Both the position numbers and the translations under genes were made by a program. Below are positions 1 to 5,408 of a DNA stretch of 5,408 nucleotides, piece by piece. The first letter of the stretch is position 1. Every line of letters begins with the position of its first letter. The stretch comes from Methanospirillum sp. (GTDB lineage: Archaea; Halobacteriota; Methanomicrobia; Methanomicrobiales; Methanospirillaceae), in the NCBI GenBank assembly GCA_028679485.1, contig JAJRBL010000042.1, positions 1 to 5,408 on the forward strand, read 5' to 3'. Under the pieces are notes generated by a model. The model was not told the origin of the DNA. It searched no databases and saw only the letters and a program-made list of their open reading frames with translations.

Positions 1-75
1 TCCGGTTTCCCCTTCTATTCCAAAGCCCTCTCCGAAGAAATACCGTCCGTCTTCGAGCCCGAGCACTGCTTTCAT
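1..75 (-). CDS. carA: Carbamoyl-phosphate synthase small subunit (CarA), N-terminal fragment cut by window edge
   Basis: Reading the minus strand from the ATG at 75-73 gives 25 codons open to the left edge, beginning MKAVLGLEDGRYFFGEGFG and continuing I-E-G-E-T-G. This is the characteristic N-terminus of the glutamine amidotransferase subunit of carbamoyl-phosphate synthase: a short beta strand, then the L-E-D-G-x-x-F-x-G-x-G-F-G segment, then G-E-x-G. The enzyme supplies ammonia from glutamine for carbamoyl phosphate, used in arginine and pyrimidine synthesis. The catalytic Cys-His-Glu class I amidotransferase domain lies outside the window and cannot be checked. The gene is divergent from pdaD. 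A TATA-like element sits about 35 bases upstream of the ATG. The alternative, an unrelated protein with a similar start, is unlikely because nearly all 25 residues fit the family pattern. Confidence 0.85.
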   Translation of the reverse strand, partial: MKAVLGLEDGRYFFGEGFGIEGETG

Positions 76-107
76 GGTGGATGTCCCATATCAGTGTGCA
101 TGGAAAG

Positions 108-116
108 ATTATAAGG
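108..116 (-). promoter_or_regulatory. Putative archaeal TATA box for carA
   Basis: On the minus strand the sequence reads CCTTATAAT. Its centre lies about 37 bases before the carA ATG. Archaeal transcription usually starts about 25 bases downstream of the TATA centre, so the transcript would begin near 86 and carry a leader of only about 10 bases. No convincing Shine-Dalgarno sequence is seen in that leader. The call rests on position and AT-rich composition only; the same bases read as ATTATAAGG on the plus strand. Confidence 0.4.
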
Positions 117-187
117 TACGATCGGGGGAACCATACAGCCCTTTGGAGAGGAAAACCGGAAACGAGACCAAAAAATCCGGGTGTCGC

Positions 188-230
188 GTTTTTTTAATGA
201 GAGAGGGGAGATTTGCAGGCATTATTATCC
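188..230 (+). promoter_or_regulatory. Weak candidate promoter region of pdaD
   Basis: Two AT-rich stretches could serve as the TATA element. TTTTTTAAT near 188-197 would give a leader of about 30 bases. CATTATTATCC at 219-229 is centred about 27 bases before the ATG at 252 and would give a leaderless transcript. The second agrees better with the absence of a ribosome binding site before 252. Neither matches the archaeal consensus well, so this is a tentative call. Confidence 0.25.
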
Positions 231-251
231 CGAAAAAAAGCCCATTACTAC

Positions 252-800
252 ATGATGATGGTACCACGAAAAGTCTTCTTTACCGGAGGTGTTGGGGTAC
301 ATAAGGACAGGCTGGCTTCCTTTGAAGCAGCGCTCCGATCAGCCGGTATCGAGATGTTCAATATCGTATATGTATCCAGCATTTATCCGCCGAATTGTAT
401 CGAAGTATCAAGGAAAGAAGGATTAAAATCCCTCCAGCCAGGGGAGATCATATATGCCGTGATGGCCAGGAACGAGACTAATGAACCCAACCGGCTGGTG
501 AGTGCGGCAGTGGGTCTCGCCGTACCGGAAGAGCGGGATCATTACGGGTACCTCTCTGAACATCATTCATTTGGTGAAACAGAGATCCAGGCAGGGGAAT
601 ATGCCGAGGATCTCGCAGCAACCATGCTTGCAACAACCCTTGGAATAGAATTTGATCCCGATACAGCATGGCAGGAACGGGAGCAGATATACAAGACAAG
701 CGGTAAAATCATTAAAACCTCCCACACCTGTACTTCGGACAAGGGAGATCTGAACGGAAAATGGACTACGGTGATCGCAGCTGCAGTCTTTATTATGTAG
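252..800 (+). CDS. pdaD: Pyruvoyl-dependent arginine decarboxylase (PdaD)
   Basis: This 182-residue protein decarboxylates L-arginine to agmatine, the first step of archaeal polyamine synthesis. The family is made as a proenzyme that cuts itself into a small beta and a larger alpha chain, turning the new N-terminal serine into a pyruvoyl group. The cleavage motif V-S-S-I-Y-P-P is visible, with the expected cut between Ser42 and Ser43 (codon at 378). Glu103 in Y-L-S-E-H matches the catalytic acid position of the Methanocaldococcus enzyme. The C-terminus T-T-V-I-A-A-A-V-F also fits the family. The start is uncertain: three ATGs stand in a row at 252, 255 and 258, just before the conserved V-P-R-K-V-F-F-T segment. 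An in-frame TTG at 213 would add 13 residues unlike the family. No Shine-Dalgarno sequence precedes 252, so the transcript may be leaderless. The gene is divergent from carA, linking two arginine-related genes. Confidence 0.93.
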   Translation: MMMVPRKVFFTGGVGVHKDRLASFEAALRSAGIEMFNIVYVSSIYPPNCIEVSRKEGLKSLQPGEIIYAVMARNETNEPNRLVSAAVGLAVPEERDHYGYLSEHHSFGETEIQAGEYAEDLAATMLATTLGIEFDPDTAWQEREQIYKTSGKIIKTSHTCTSDKGDLNGKWTTVIAAAVFIM

Positions 801-830
801 TATCCTGATACAGGGAACAGAATTAAGCAA

Positions 831-847
831 TGTATATAATCTATACA
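831..847 (+). promoter_or_regulatory. TATA element inside a 17-base inverted repeat, promoter of the TPR-CheC gene
   Basis: TGTATA (831-836) and TATACA (842-847) form a perfect 6+6 inverted repeat around the 5-base spacer TAATC. TATATAAT at 833-840 is a good archaeal TATA box. Transcription would be expected to start around 862-866, about 50 bases before the ATG at 917. A dyad of this size over a TATA box could be an operator for a dimeric helix-turn-helix repressor, but AT-rich promoters form such dyads by chance and no second copy is visible in the window. A weaker TATA-like AGTATAAC lies at 860-867. Confidence 0.5.
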
Positions 848-916
848 CCGAATAATTCTAGTATAACCCTTAACCTTGTTTGATTGGGGGGGAAAAGGGA
901 CGAGAATTTGATTGCC

Positions 917-2545
917 ATGAATGCTTCACTCCGTCGGGAAATCAGAAACCTGCTCAGGATGGGCGAATCTGCACTTGAACGTAAAGATTACGAGCAGGCT
1001 TCCTTTCTATTCCGAAAGGCATTTACCGCCGACCCGGAGAATATTGCTGCTATCATAAATCTTGGATATACCTATGTACGGATGGGGAAATTCTCCCATG
1101 CAAGAAAATGTTTTACCACAGCTCTTGATGTTGATCCGGAAAACCCGGTTGCACGAAAGAACCTGAGTCTGCTCATGCGCCCGGGCCAGAAAACCGATCA
1201 ATACCGTCCACGGTATCGTCCACGCCCTGAAGAAGAGATCTACATCAGGTACATGCAATGGGGAAATCTTCATTTTGAACAGAAAAATTACTACGCCGCA
1301 ATTCAGTACTTCGAATCCGCGAGTAGTATTCATCCGGATTTTATTGAACCTTTTCTGAAGATTGGCCTTTCCTATGAGAATTTAATGGAGTATTACCAAG
1401 CTGCACATGCATTTGAAGAGGCACTCGCGATATATCCGGGCGATCCGGTTGCAAAGGAACACCTTGAACAGTGCCATGCGTATGATAAACAGGAGAAGAA
1501 TGCAGCTCCTGCTCCTGATGTGACAACTCCTGCATCCGGACTGGTTCCGGATGAAACCGATATATCGGAAGAAAAAACCGTGAACTCAGAAAAATCCCAG
1601 CCAAAGGAGGAAAAAACCCTTTCCACATCAACCCCGCAGGCGGAAGCAGACATCGTCATGTCTATCCTCGCCCAGTATTCATCAGACCAGGATGAAAAAC
1701 CTGTGGAAGAGCCGATCAAGGAACCGGAACCGGTTGCTGCCTCCCCTGCAGCGGTAGATGATCCGGTTATGAGTATCCTGATGCAGTTCAAGGATGAACT
1801 GCCTGAAGAAGAACAGAAGAAAACCGGCATGCCAAAGGCAGCCGATGACGAGATACCAAATACCGGGGCTGCACCTCTCGCAGATACCCAGGCAGAACCA
1901 GAAAAAAACCGGGTTCATGTGGATCTGAATGATAACCAGAAGGATGCTCTCCGTGAACTGGGCAACATCGGTGCATCACATGCTGCCACAACCCTTTCCA
2001 CCATGTTAAACACCCCGATCATGCTGAACGTACCGGAGATCAGTATCATCAATCTTGAAGAGATAAATAGCCAGATCGTTCAGGGGACATCGGCAATGGT
2101 CATTTTTACCATGGAAGGGCAGATGGCAAAGGCAGGATATGTGATCCTTCATGTCCCCCAGGAGTCCGTGGTCCAGATGACCAGCATCATGCTTGGACTC
2201 CCGGTAGAGTCTGAACGGCCATTGAACGAGATGGACGAGAGTGCAATCAATGAGATCGGAAACATCATGGTATCTGCATTTCTGGATGGAACCGCGGAGC
2301 TTCTGGGTATCATCATGCTCCCCTCTCCCCCCCGGACCATCTTTGACCTGCCGGGAAATGTCTTCAACCTGGTAATAAAAGAGAGTAATATCCAGTATGA
2401 CAATATTGTTTTTTTTAAGACCGAACTGATCTGCGATGAACATGAACTGAACCTGAATATTTTCATGCTTCCAAACCCGCCGGTCCTGCTTGACATCGTC
2501 AGGATGCTGGAAAAAATTATCGAGGATTCCGCTTCCGGAATCTAA
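917..2545 (+). CDS. TPR-repeat protein fused to a CheC-family CheY-P phosphatase domain
   Basis: This 542-residue protein has three parts. Residues about 13-80 and 112-180 hold four TPR repeats in two pairs (for example G-E-S-A-L-E-R-K-D-Y-E-Q-A near 16-28, and paired helices ending in D-P-E-N). A short arginine/proline spacer (Y-R-P-R twice, 96-103) separates the pairs. Residues about 190-335 are an acidic, proline-rich, probably disordered linker with a duplicated V-M-S-I-L-x-Q-[YF] peptide at 247-254 and 284-291. Residues about 336-540 form a complete CheC domain. Its two phosphatase motifs are intact: D343-E347-N350 and S442-E446-N449, in the family pattern [DS]-x3-E-x2-N. By family knowledge, CheC dephosphorylates CheY-P and is helped by CheD. 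The TPR part probably binds a partner and places the phosphatase, which is inference. The ATG at 917 is chosen because it is the first ATG, but in-frame TTGs at 884 and 908 are possible. GGGA at 897-900 is spaced best for 908. The stop lies 7 bases from that of convergent cheD. Confidence 0.88.
   Translation: MNASLRREIRNLLRMGESALERKDYEQASFLFRKAFTADPENIAAIINLGYTYVRMGKFSHARKCFTTALDVDPENPVARKNLSLLMRPGQKTDQYRPRYRPRPEEEIYIRYMQWGNLHFEQKNYYAAIQYFESASSIHPDFIEPFLKIGLSYENLMEYYQAAHAFEEALAIYPGDPVAKEHLEQCHAYDKQEKNAAPAPDVTTPASGLVPDETDISEEKTVNSEKSQPKEEKTLSTSTPQAEADIVMSILAQYSSDQDEKPVEEPIKEPEPVAASPAAVDDPVMSILMQFKDELPEEEQKKTGMPKAADDEIPNTGAAPLADTQAEPEKNRVHVDLNDNQKDALRELGNIGASHAATTLSTMLNTPIMLNVPEISIINLEEINSQIVQGTSAMVIFTMEGQMAKAGYVILHVPQESVVQMTSIMLGLPVESERPLNEMDESAINEIGNIMVSAFLDGTAELLGIIMLPSPPRTIFDLPGNVFNLVIKESNIQYDNIVFFKTELICDEHELNLNIFMLPNPPVLLDIVRMLEKIIEDSASGI
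1202..1225 (+). repeat. 12-base tandem duplication encoding Tyr-Arg-Pro-Arg twice
   Basis: TACCGTCCACGG (1202-1213) is followed directly by TATCGTCCACGC (1214-1225). The two copies differ at two third-codon positions, and both encode Y-R-P-R. The repeat falls in the spacer between the two TPR pairs, where a length change would be tolerated. It looks like a small in-frame duplication that has begun to diverge at silent sites. Confidence 0.7.
1655..1789 (+). repeat. Duplicated short peptide motif in the TPR-CheC linker
   Basis: VMSILAQY (codons 1655-1678) and VMSILMQF (codons 1766-1789) lie 37 residues apart. Each is preceded closely by Asp (D-I and D-D-P) and followed by acidic, charged residues. 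They are hydrophobic islands in an otherwise acidic and proline-rich linker. This is the usual appearance of a short docking motif present in two copies. The codons differ between copies (GTC ATG TCT against GTT ATG AGT), so the peptide rather than the DNA is conserved. The binding partner is unknown. Confidence 0.6.
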
Positions 2546-2552
2546 ACTATCC

Positions 2553-3053
2553 TTATATCTCCCGCGTAGCCCCGTCTGCCTGCCTGATCAGAAGGCGGCC
2601 GTTCTCTTTTGGAAAATACGTCACGGTGCGGCCGATTGTTCCCCCGAGATCCTCCCGGATTATCGGGATTGAACGCTCTTTGAGGAGTGCTCTGAGCGCT
2701 TCTGCGTTACGCTCACCAATATTCAGATTCCCGGAGAAGTTCTGGAACATTGAAGCCCCCCCGGCAAGCTTTGCTTTCAAAGCCGGAGCCCTGCTTCCTT
2801 TCTGGGCTAACTCCTTAATCAGGATATCAATGGCCGTATCTGCGTATTTTCCTGCTCTCTCATTCGGTTTTCCGCTCGACTTCGGAAGCATGACATGGGC
2901 GAGACCGCCTATTTTTTTACTCTCATCATGAAGGACGAGCCCGATGCATGACCCCAGACCTATCGAGGTCATGATCGAATCACCGGTGCACCACTCGCCG
3001 ATTCCGATGATGACAATATCGCGCTGATCAATACCGAACGAACTTTCCTTCAT
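2553..3053 (-). CDS. cheD: CheD, chemoreceptor glutamine deamidase
   Basis: This 166-residue protein matches CheD in length and motifs. The catalytic cysteine is Cys36 in G-L-G-S-C-I-G, and the catalytic histidine is His53 in G-L-A-H-V-M-L-P. The third catalytic position, six residues before Cys36 and a threonine in the Thermotoga protein, is Ser30 here, with Thr29 beside it. Downstream conserved features include A-G-G-A-S-M-F, N-I-G-E-R-N and D-L-G-G-T-I-G-R. By family knowledge, CheD deamidates specific glutamines on methyl-accepting chemotaxis proteins and also binds CheC, raising its CheY-P phosphatase activity. The ATG at 3053 starts 6 bases after the TGA of the upstream CheA-CheC gene, with no clear ribosome binding site, so translation is probably coupled in one operon. 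The gene ends 7 bases from the convergent TPR-CheC gene. CheD therefore lies between two CheC domains, either of which could be its partner. Confidence 0.95.
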   Translation of the reverse strand: MKESSFGIDQRDIVIIGIGEWCTGDSIMTSIGLGSCIGLVLHDESKKIGGLAHVMLPKSSGKPNERAGKYADTAIDILIKELAQKGSRAPALKAKLAGGASMFQNFSGNLNIGERNAEALRALLKERSIPIIREDLGGTIGRTVTYFPKENGRLLIRQADGATREI

Positions 3054-3059
3054 GTCAAT

Positions 3060-5408
3060 TCATTCTGATGTTGCGATAACATCGTCCATCCTCGCAAATA
3101 ACTCACTCAGGAGTGATTTACTGGGAAGAAGGATGATATTTGCTCGTATTTCATGCTCAGCACAGATCATCTCAGTCCTGAACAGCATGACCTGGTCGAC
3201 GTTGTCACGAAGTTCCTGCGTTGCAATAATCGACTGTATTGCTGCATGAGGCATGTCGATGACCATGGACGGCGGTGAGGGGATCATGATGATGGAGAGG
3301 AGGGTGGCACAGGCATCAAGGAATGAAGATGTCATGATATTCCCCACCTCGTTTAACGCACTCCGGTCCATGTCGTTGATCTCGCGATGGATCTCGGTAG
3401 TTCCTATCATGATATTGGTTAGACGGACGATGGAATCCTTGGGAATATTCAGGATGATGTATCCTTCCCCTTTTATCTGGCCCTGGATCTGGAATACCAC
3501 CATTGCTGCAGGTTCATCGTCAAGGTAATTCCGGAGGTTCGCGAGATTGACCAGGATAATCTCCGGGACCCTGATCTGGATCAGGGTATTGAGAATCGTT
3601 GAAAGGGTTGTTGCAGCATGGGCACCTCCGATATTGCCAAGTTCACGGAGTTCGTCAGCCTGTTGTTCACTTATTACCAGATCGCCGTCAGTAACCACAT
3701 TTTTCATCACTTTTTTCACACCTCTGCCTGAACTTTTTTTACTTACCCTCTGTCCTCCTTCCCGGAGTATTGCCTTGACATCAAGGACAGGAACCACCTC
3801 GCCGTCTCCGGGAATCGTTACGCCACTGACCCCCTCGCATGCCCCGACAAACTTTGAAAGGGGTTTTATGACTACCTCCTGCTGGCCTTCGATCAAATCC
3901 GCAATAATTGCCCCTTTCTTATTACCATTCTGCAGAACAACAATTACCTCCTCGTTTTTTGACCTCCCGAACATATCATCCAGGCGGAACAGGACGATTA
4001 TTTCATCGCGCATGAGGAGGCCCTCGCCATTACCGATATTCCGGATGGGAAAAGCGGCAAGACTGGCTACTTCAGCCACATTCGTTATAGGGATGGCACA
4101 GCGTTTCCCATTGATCCTTATCATCATAACCATGACGATCGCCATGGTGGGGGGAAGAACCAACTCAAACCGGCTTCCCTGGCCGGGAACCGATTCAAGT
4201 TTTATGGTTCCCTGCAATGATGCAATCGTGGTTTTGACCACGTCAAGACCGACTCCCCGGCCACTGATATCAGTGATCTTATCAGCAGTCGAAAACCCGG
4301 GAAGAAACAGCATATCATAAGCCTCCTGGTCACTCATTGATGCCAATACTTCTTCGGTTACCAGGCCCCTCTCCAATGCCTTCTTCTTTATCTTTTCAAC
4401 GTTTACTCCGCCACCATCATCCTCGATGACAATGACGACATTGTCCTTGTCACGCGAGGCTGAAAGTTTAAGCCGTCCCTTCGGATCCTTTCCATGTGCA
4501 ACCCGGACCTCCGGGGACTCGATACCATGATCAAGACCATTCCTGATGAGGTGGAGGAGGGGATCGTTCAGGCCGTCCATGACACTGCGGTCAAGTTCGG
4601 TATCACCACCTTCAACCACGAAGTCAACTTCTTTCCCTTCCTTGGTCGCGATATCACGGACGGTCCGCGGAAAACGATTGAAGATGTGGTTGAGAGGGAT
4701 CATCCTGATATCCATCATCATGACCTGGAGATCGGAGACAGATCTGCCGACCATGTTGAGGGTTTCATCCAGTTCCTTGATCTTATGCTGCTGCGCGATC
4801 TGTTCCAGCCTGCCCCGGTTGATGACCAGATCCTCGACGAGGTTCATCATGTGGTCAAGACGGTCAATATCGACCCTGATATTCTTGACTTCCCTCTTCT
4901 TCTCAACCTTGTCTGCTGCCAGGGGACGGATACTTCCGGAAACACTCTCTTCAGTACTCTCTGGTGTCACGGAAAGGCACAGCGTATCCGTACTCTCTTC
5001 CCGTTTCAGATCATACTTTTTAATATCAGTGCCATTCAGAATCGCAAGAATCCTGTCCTGCGGGTCATCAGATCCCAGGGTAAGATCGATCATCCCCGTG
5101 AAGATATCGCTGTCTTCTATAATCTCCCGGTTGGGATTTATTTCAAGGATCTTTCCATGCAGTTCCAGATTCTGCAGGATCAGCATTGATCGCAGGTTTT
5201 TGGAATCGACTGAGGGATTAATCTCGATGTGGATAATATACCGGCCGGTTTTTCCTCCTGAATCCAGGAGTCCACCGGTTTGTCCGGTTTGCGGCACGCC
5301 GGGCACAGGATTTTTCAGGGTGAGAACCTGCTCGGTTAAGAGATGCGTCTTGATATCGGAGACCGAAAGGATCGTTTCTATGGCCCCAAGTCCCGCGTTT
5401 GTAACAAA
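3060..5408 (-). CDS. cheA: CheA histidine kinase fused at its C-terminus to a CheC phosphatase domain; 5' end cut by window edge
   Basis: The frame is open to the right edge and shows 782 residues, numbered here from the edge. The GTG at 5306-5304 is an internal codon, not the start. Domains in order are: a linker (1-56); a P2-like response-regulator docking domain (about 57-134); P3 dimerisation helices (about 175-240); P4 ATP-binding domain (about 240-419) with N-box H286-x-x-R-N290, G1 box D-D-G-G-G (330-334), G-F-S-T (371-374) and G2 box G-R-G-V-G-L-D (383-389); P5, a CheW-like coupling domain (about 420-553); a short Lys/Ser/Gly linker; and CheC (about 568-782). Both CheC active sites are intact: D585-E589-N592 and S683-E687-N690. 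The P1 domain with the phosphorylated histidine would lie outside the window. The protein should phosphorylate CheY on receptor signals, and its CheC part should remove that phosphate. Standalone CheA normally ends soon after P5, so the extension is unusual. cheD follows 6 bases later. Confidence 0.93.
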   Translation of the reverse strand, partial: FVTNAGLGAIETILSVSDIKTHLLTEQVLTLKNPVPGVPQTGQTGGLLDSGGKTGRYIIHIEINPSVDSKNLRSMLILQNLELHGKILEINPNREIIEDSDIFTGMIDLTLGSDDPQDRILAILNGTDIKKYDLKREESTDTLCLSVTPESTEESVSGSIRPLAADKVEKKREVKNIRVDIDRLDHMMNLVEDLVINRGRLEQIAQQHKIKELDETLNMVGRSVSDLQVMMMDIRMIPLNHIFNRFPRTVRDIATKEGKEVDFVVEGGDTELDRSVMDGLNDPLLHLIRNGLDHGIESPEVRVAHGKDPKGRLKLSASRDKDNVVIVIEDDGGGVNVEKIKKKALERGLVTEEVLASMSDQEAYDMLFLPGFSTADKITDISGRGVGLDVVKTTIASLQGTIKLESVPGQGSRFELVLPPTMAIVMVMMIRINGKRCAIPITNVAEVASLAAFPIRNIGNGEGLLMRDEIIVLFRLDDMFGRSKNEEVIVVLQNGNKKGAIIADLIEGQQEVVIKPLSKFVGACEGVSGVTIPGDGEVVPVLDVKAILREGGQRVSKKSSGRGVKKVMKNVVTDGDLVISEQQADELRELGNIGGAHAATTLSTILNTLIQIRVPEIILVNLANLRNYLDDEPAAMVVFQIQGQIKGEGYIILNIPKDSIVRLTNIMIGTTEIHREINDMDRSALNEVGNIMTSSFLDACATLLSIIMIPSPPSMVIDMPHAAIQSIIATQELRDNVDQVMLFRTEMICAEHEIRANIILLPSKSLLSELFARMDDVIATSE
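3705..3724 (-). promoter_or_regulatory. Internal ribosome binding site and start codons for a possible free CheC
   Basis: Inside the CheA-CheC gene, exactly at the domain boundary, the minus strand carries GAGGTG (3724-3719). It is followed after 8 bases by an in-frame GTG (3710-3708) and after 11 bases by an in-frame ATG (3707-3705). GAGGTG is a near-complete match to the archaeal Shine-Dalgarno consensus GGAGGTG. Starting at the ATG gives a 215-residue protein, close to the roughly 205-210 residues of standalone CheC proteins. It begins M-K-N-V-V, with the first CheC motif about 20 residues in, as in free CheC. Internal initiation is inferred; the sequence shows only a well-placed site. Confidence 0.45.

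Noticed and set aside
74..304. Plus-strand open frame across the carA-pdaD gap
   Set aside because: It overlaps the carA start and the pdaD N-terminus in another frame and resembles nothing recognisable.
801..816. Possible terminator hairpin after pdaD (CCTG-ATA-CAGG)
   Set aside because: The stem has only four pairs and no T-run follows, so it is within chance expectation.
3734..3740. Classical -1 programmed frameshift site at the A7 run
   Set aside because: The zero-frame codons are AGT AAA AAA AGT, so the base before the two AAA codons is T and does not give an X-XXY-YYZ slippery heptamer in frame. The zero frame already reads through into CheC without any shift.
3547..4320. Long plus-strand open frame of 257 codons opposite the CheA gene
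   Set aside because: It is antisense to the kinase and CheC-junction coding region, rich in Thr, Ser and Arg as expected of a shadow frame, and shows no recognisable domain or ribosome binding site.
4494..5189. Plus-strand open frame of 231 codons opposite the P2-P4 region
   Set aside because: It is a reverse-complement shadow of CheA, with His/Asp-rich composition mirroring kinase codons and no family resemblance.
3060..5306. CheA starting at the GTG at 5306 and naturally lacking the P1 domain
   Set aside because: The same frame continues without a stop to the window edge (F-V-T-N-A-G-L-G-A and onward), so the GTG is internal and the missing P1 is only an effect of the window boundary.

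Overview
The window looks like a piece of a euryarchaeal, methanogen-type chromosome, most likely order Methanomicrobiales or a close relative. This rests on a pyruvoyl-dependent arginine decarboxylase of the archaeal type, archaeal TATA-like elements upstream of genes, and a chemotaxis set that contains both CheC and CheD. The taxonomic call is inference from protein flavour, not from a marker gene.

Layout. Positions 1-75 (minus) hold the first 25 codons of carA, the small subunit of carbamoyl-phosphate synthase, which runs off the left edge. It is divergent from pdaD (252-800, plus), which makes agmatine from arginine. A 116-base gap (801-916) carries a TATA element lying inside a perfect 6+6 inverted repeat. 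It precedes a 542-residue protein (917-2545, plus) with four TPR repeats, a low-complexity acidic/proline linker, and a complete CheC phosphatase domain. Tail-to-tail with it, only 7 bases away, is cheD (2553-3053, minus). cheD lies 6 bases downstream of a very long chemotaxis gene (3060-5408, minus) that enters from the right edge. That gene encodes the P2-P3-P4-P5 part of the histidine kinase CheA, continued in frame into a second complete CheC domain.

How the genes fit together. The window holds the tail of a chemotaxis operon (cheA::cheC-cheD) facing a second, TPR-bearing CheC. By family knowledge, CheA makes CheY-phosphate, CheC removes it, and CheD deamidates receptors and binds CheC to stimulate it. 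Here the kinase and one phosphatase are one polypeptide, and the other phosphatase carries a TPR scaffold that could direct it elsewhere. Both CheC domains keep both E-x-x-N active sites.

Most noteworthy points: (1) the CheA-CheC fusion; (2) a strong Shine-Dalgarno sequence and GTG/ATG inside that gene, exactly at the CheC boundary, which could also release a free CheC of about 215 residues; (3) the TPR-CheC fusion, with a duplicated V-M-S-I-L-x-Q-[YF] peptide in its linker; (4) a palindrome over the promoter of the TPR-CheC gene. The CheA reading frame has no stop before the right edge, so the kinase is cut by the window and its P1 phosphotransfer domain cannot be judged.
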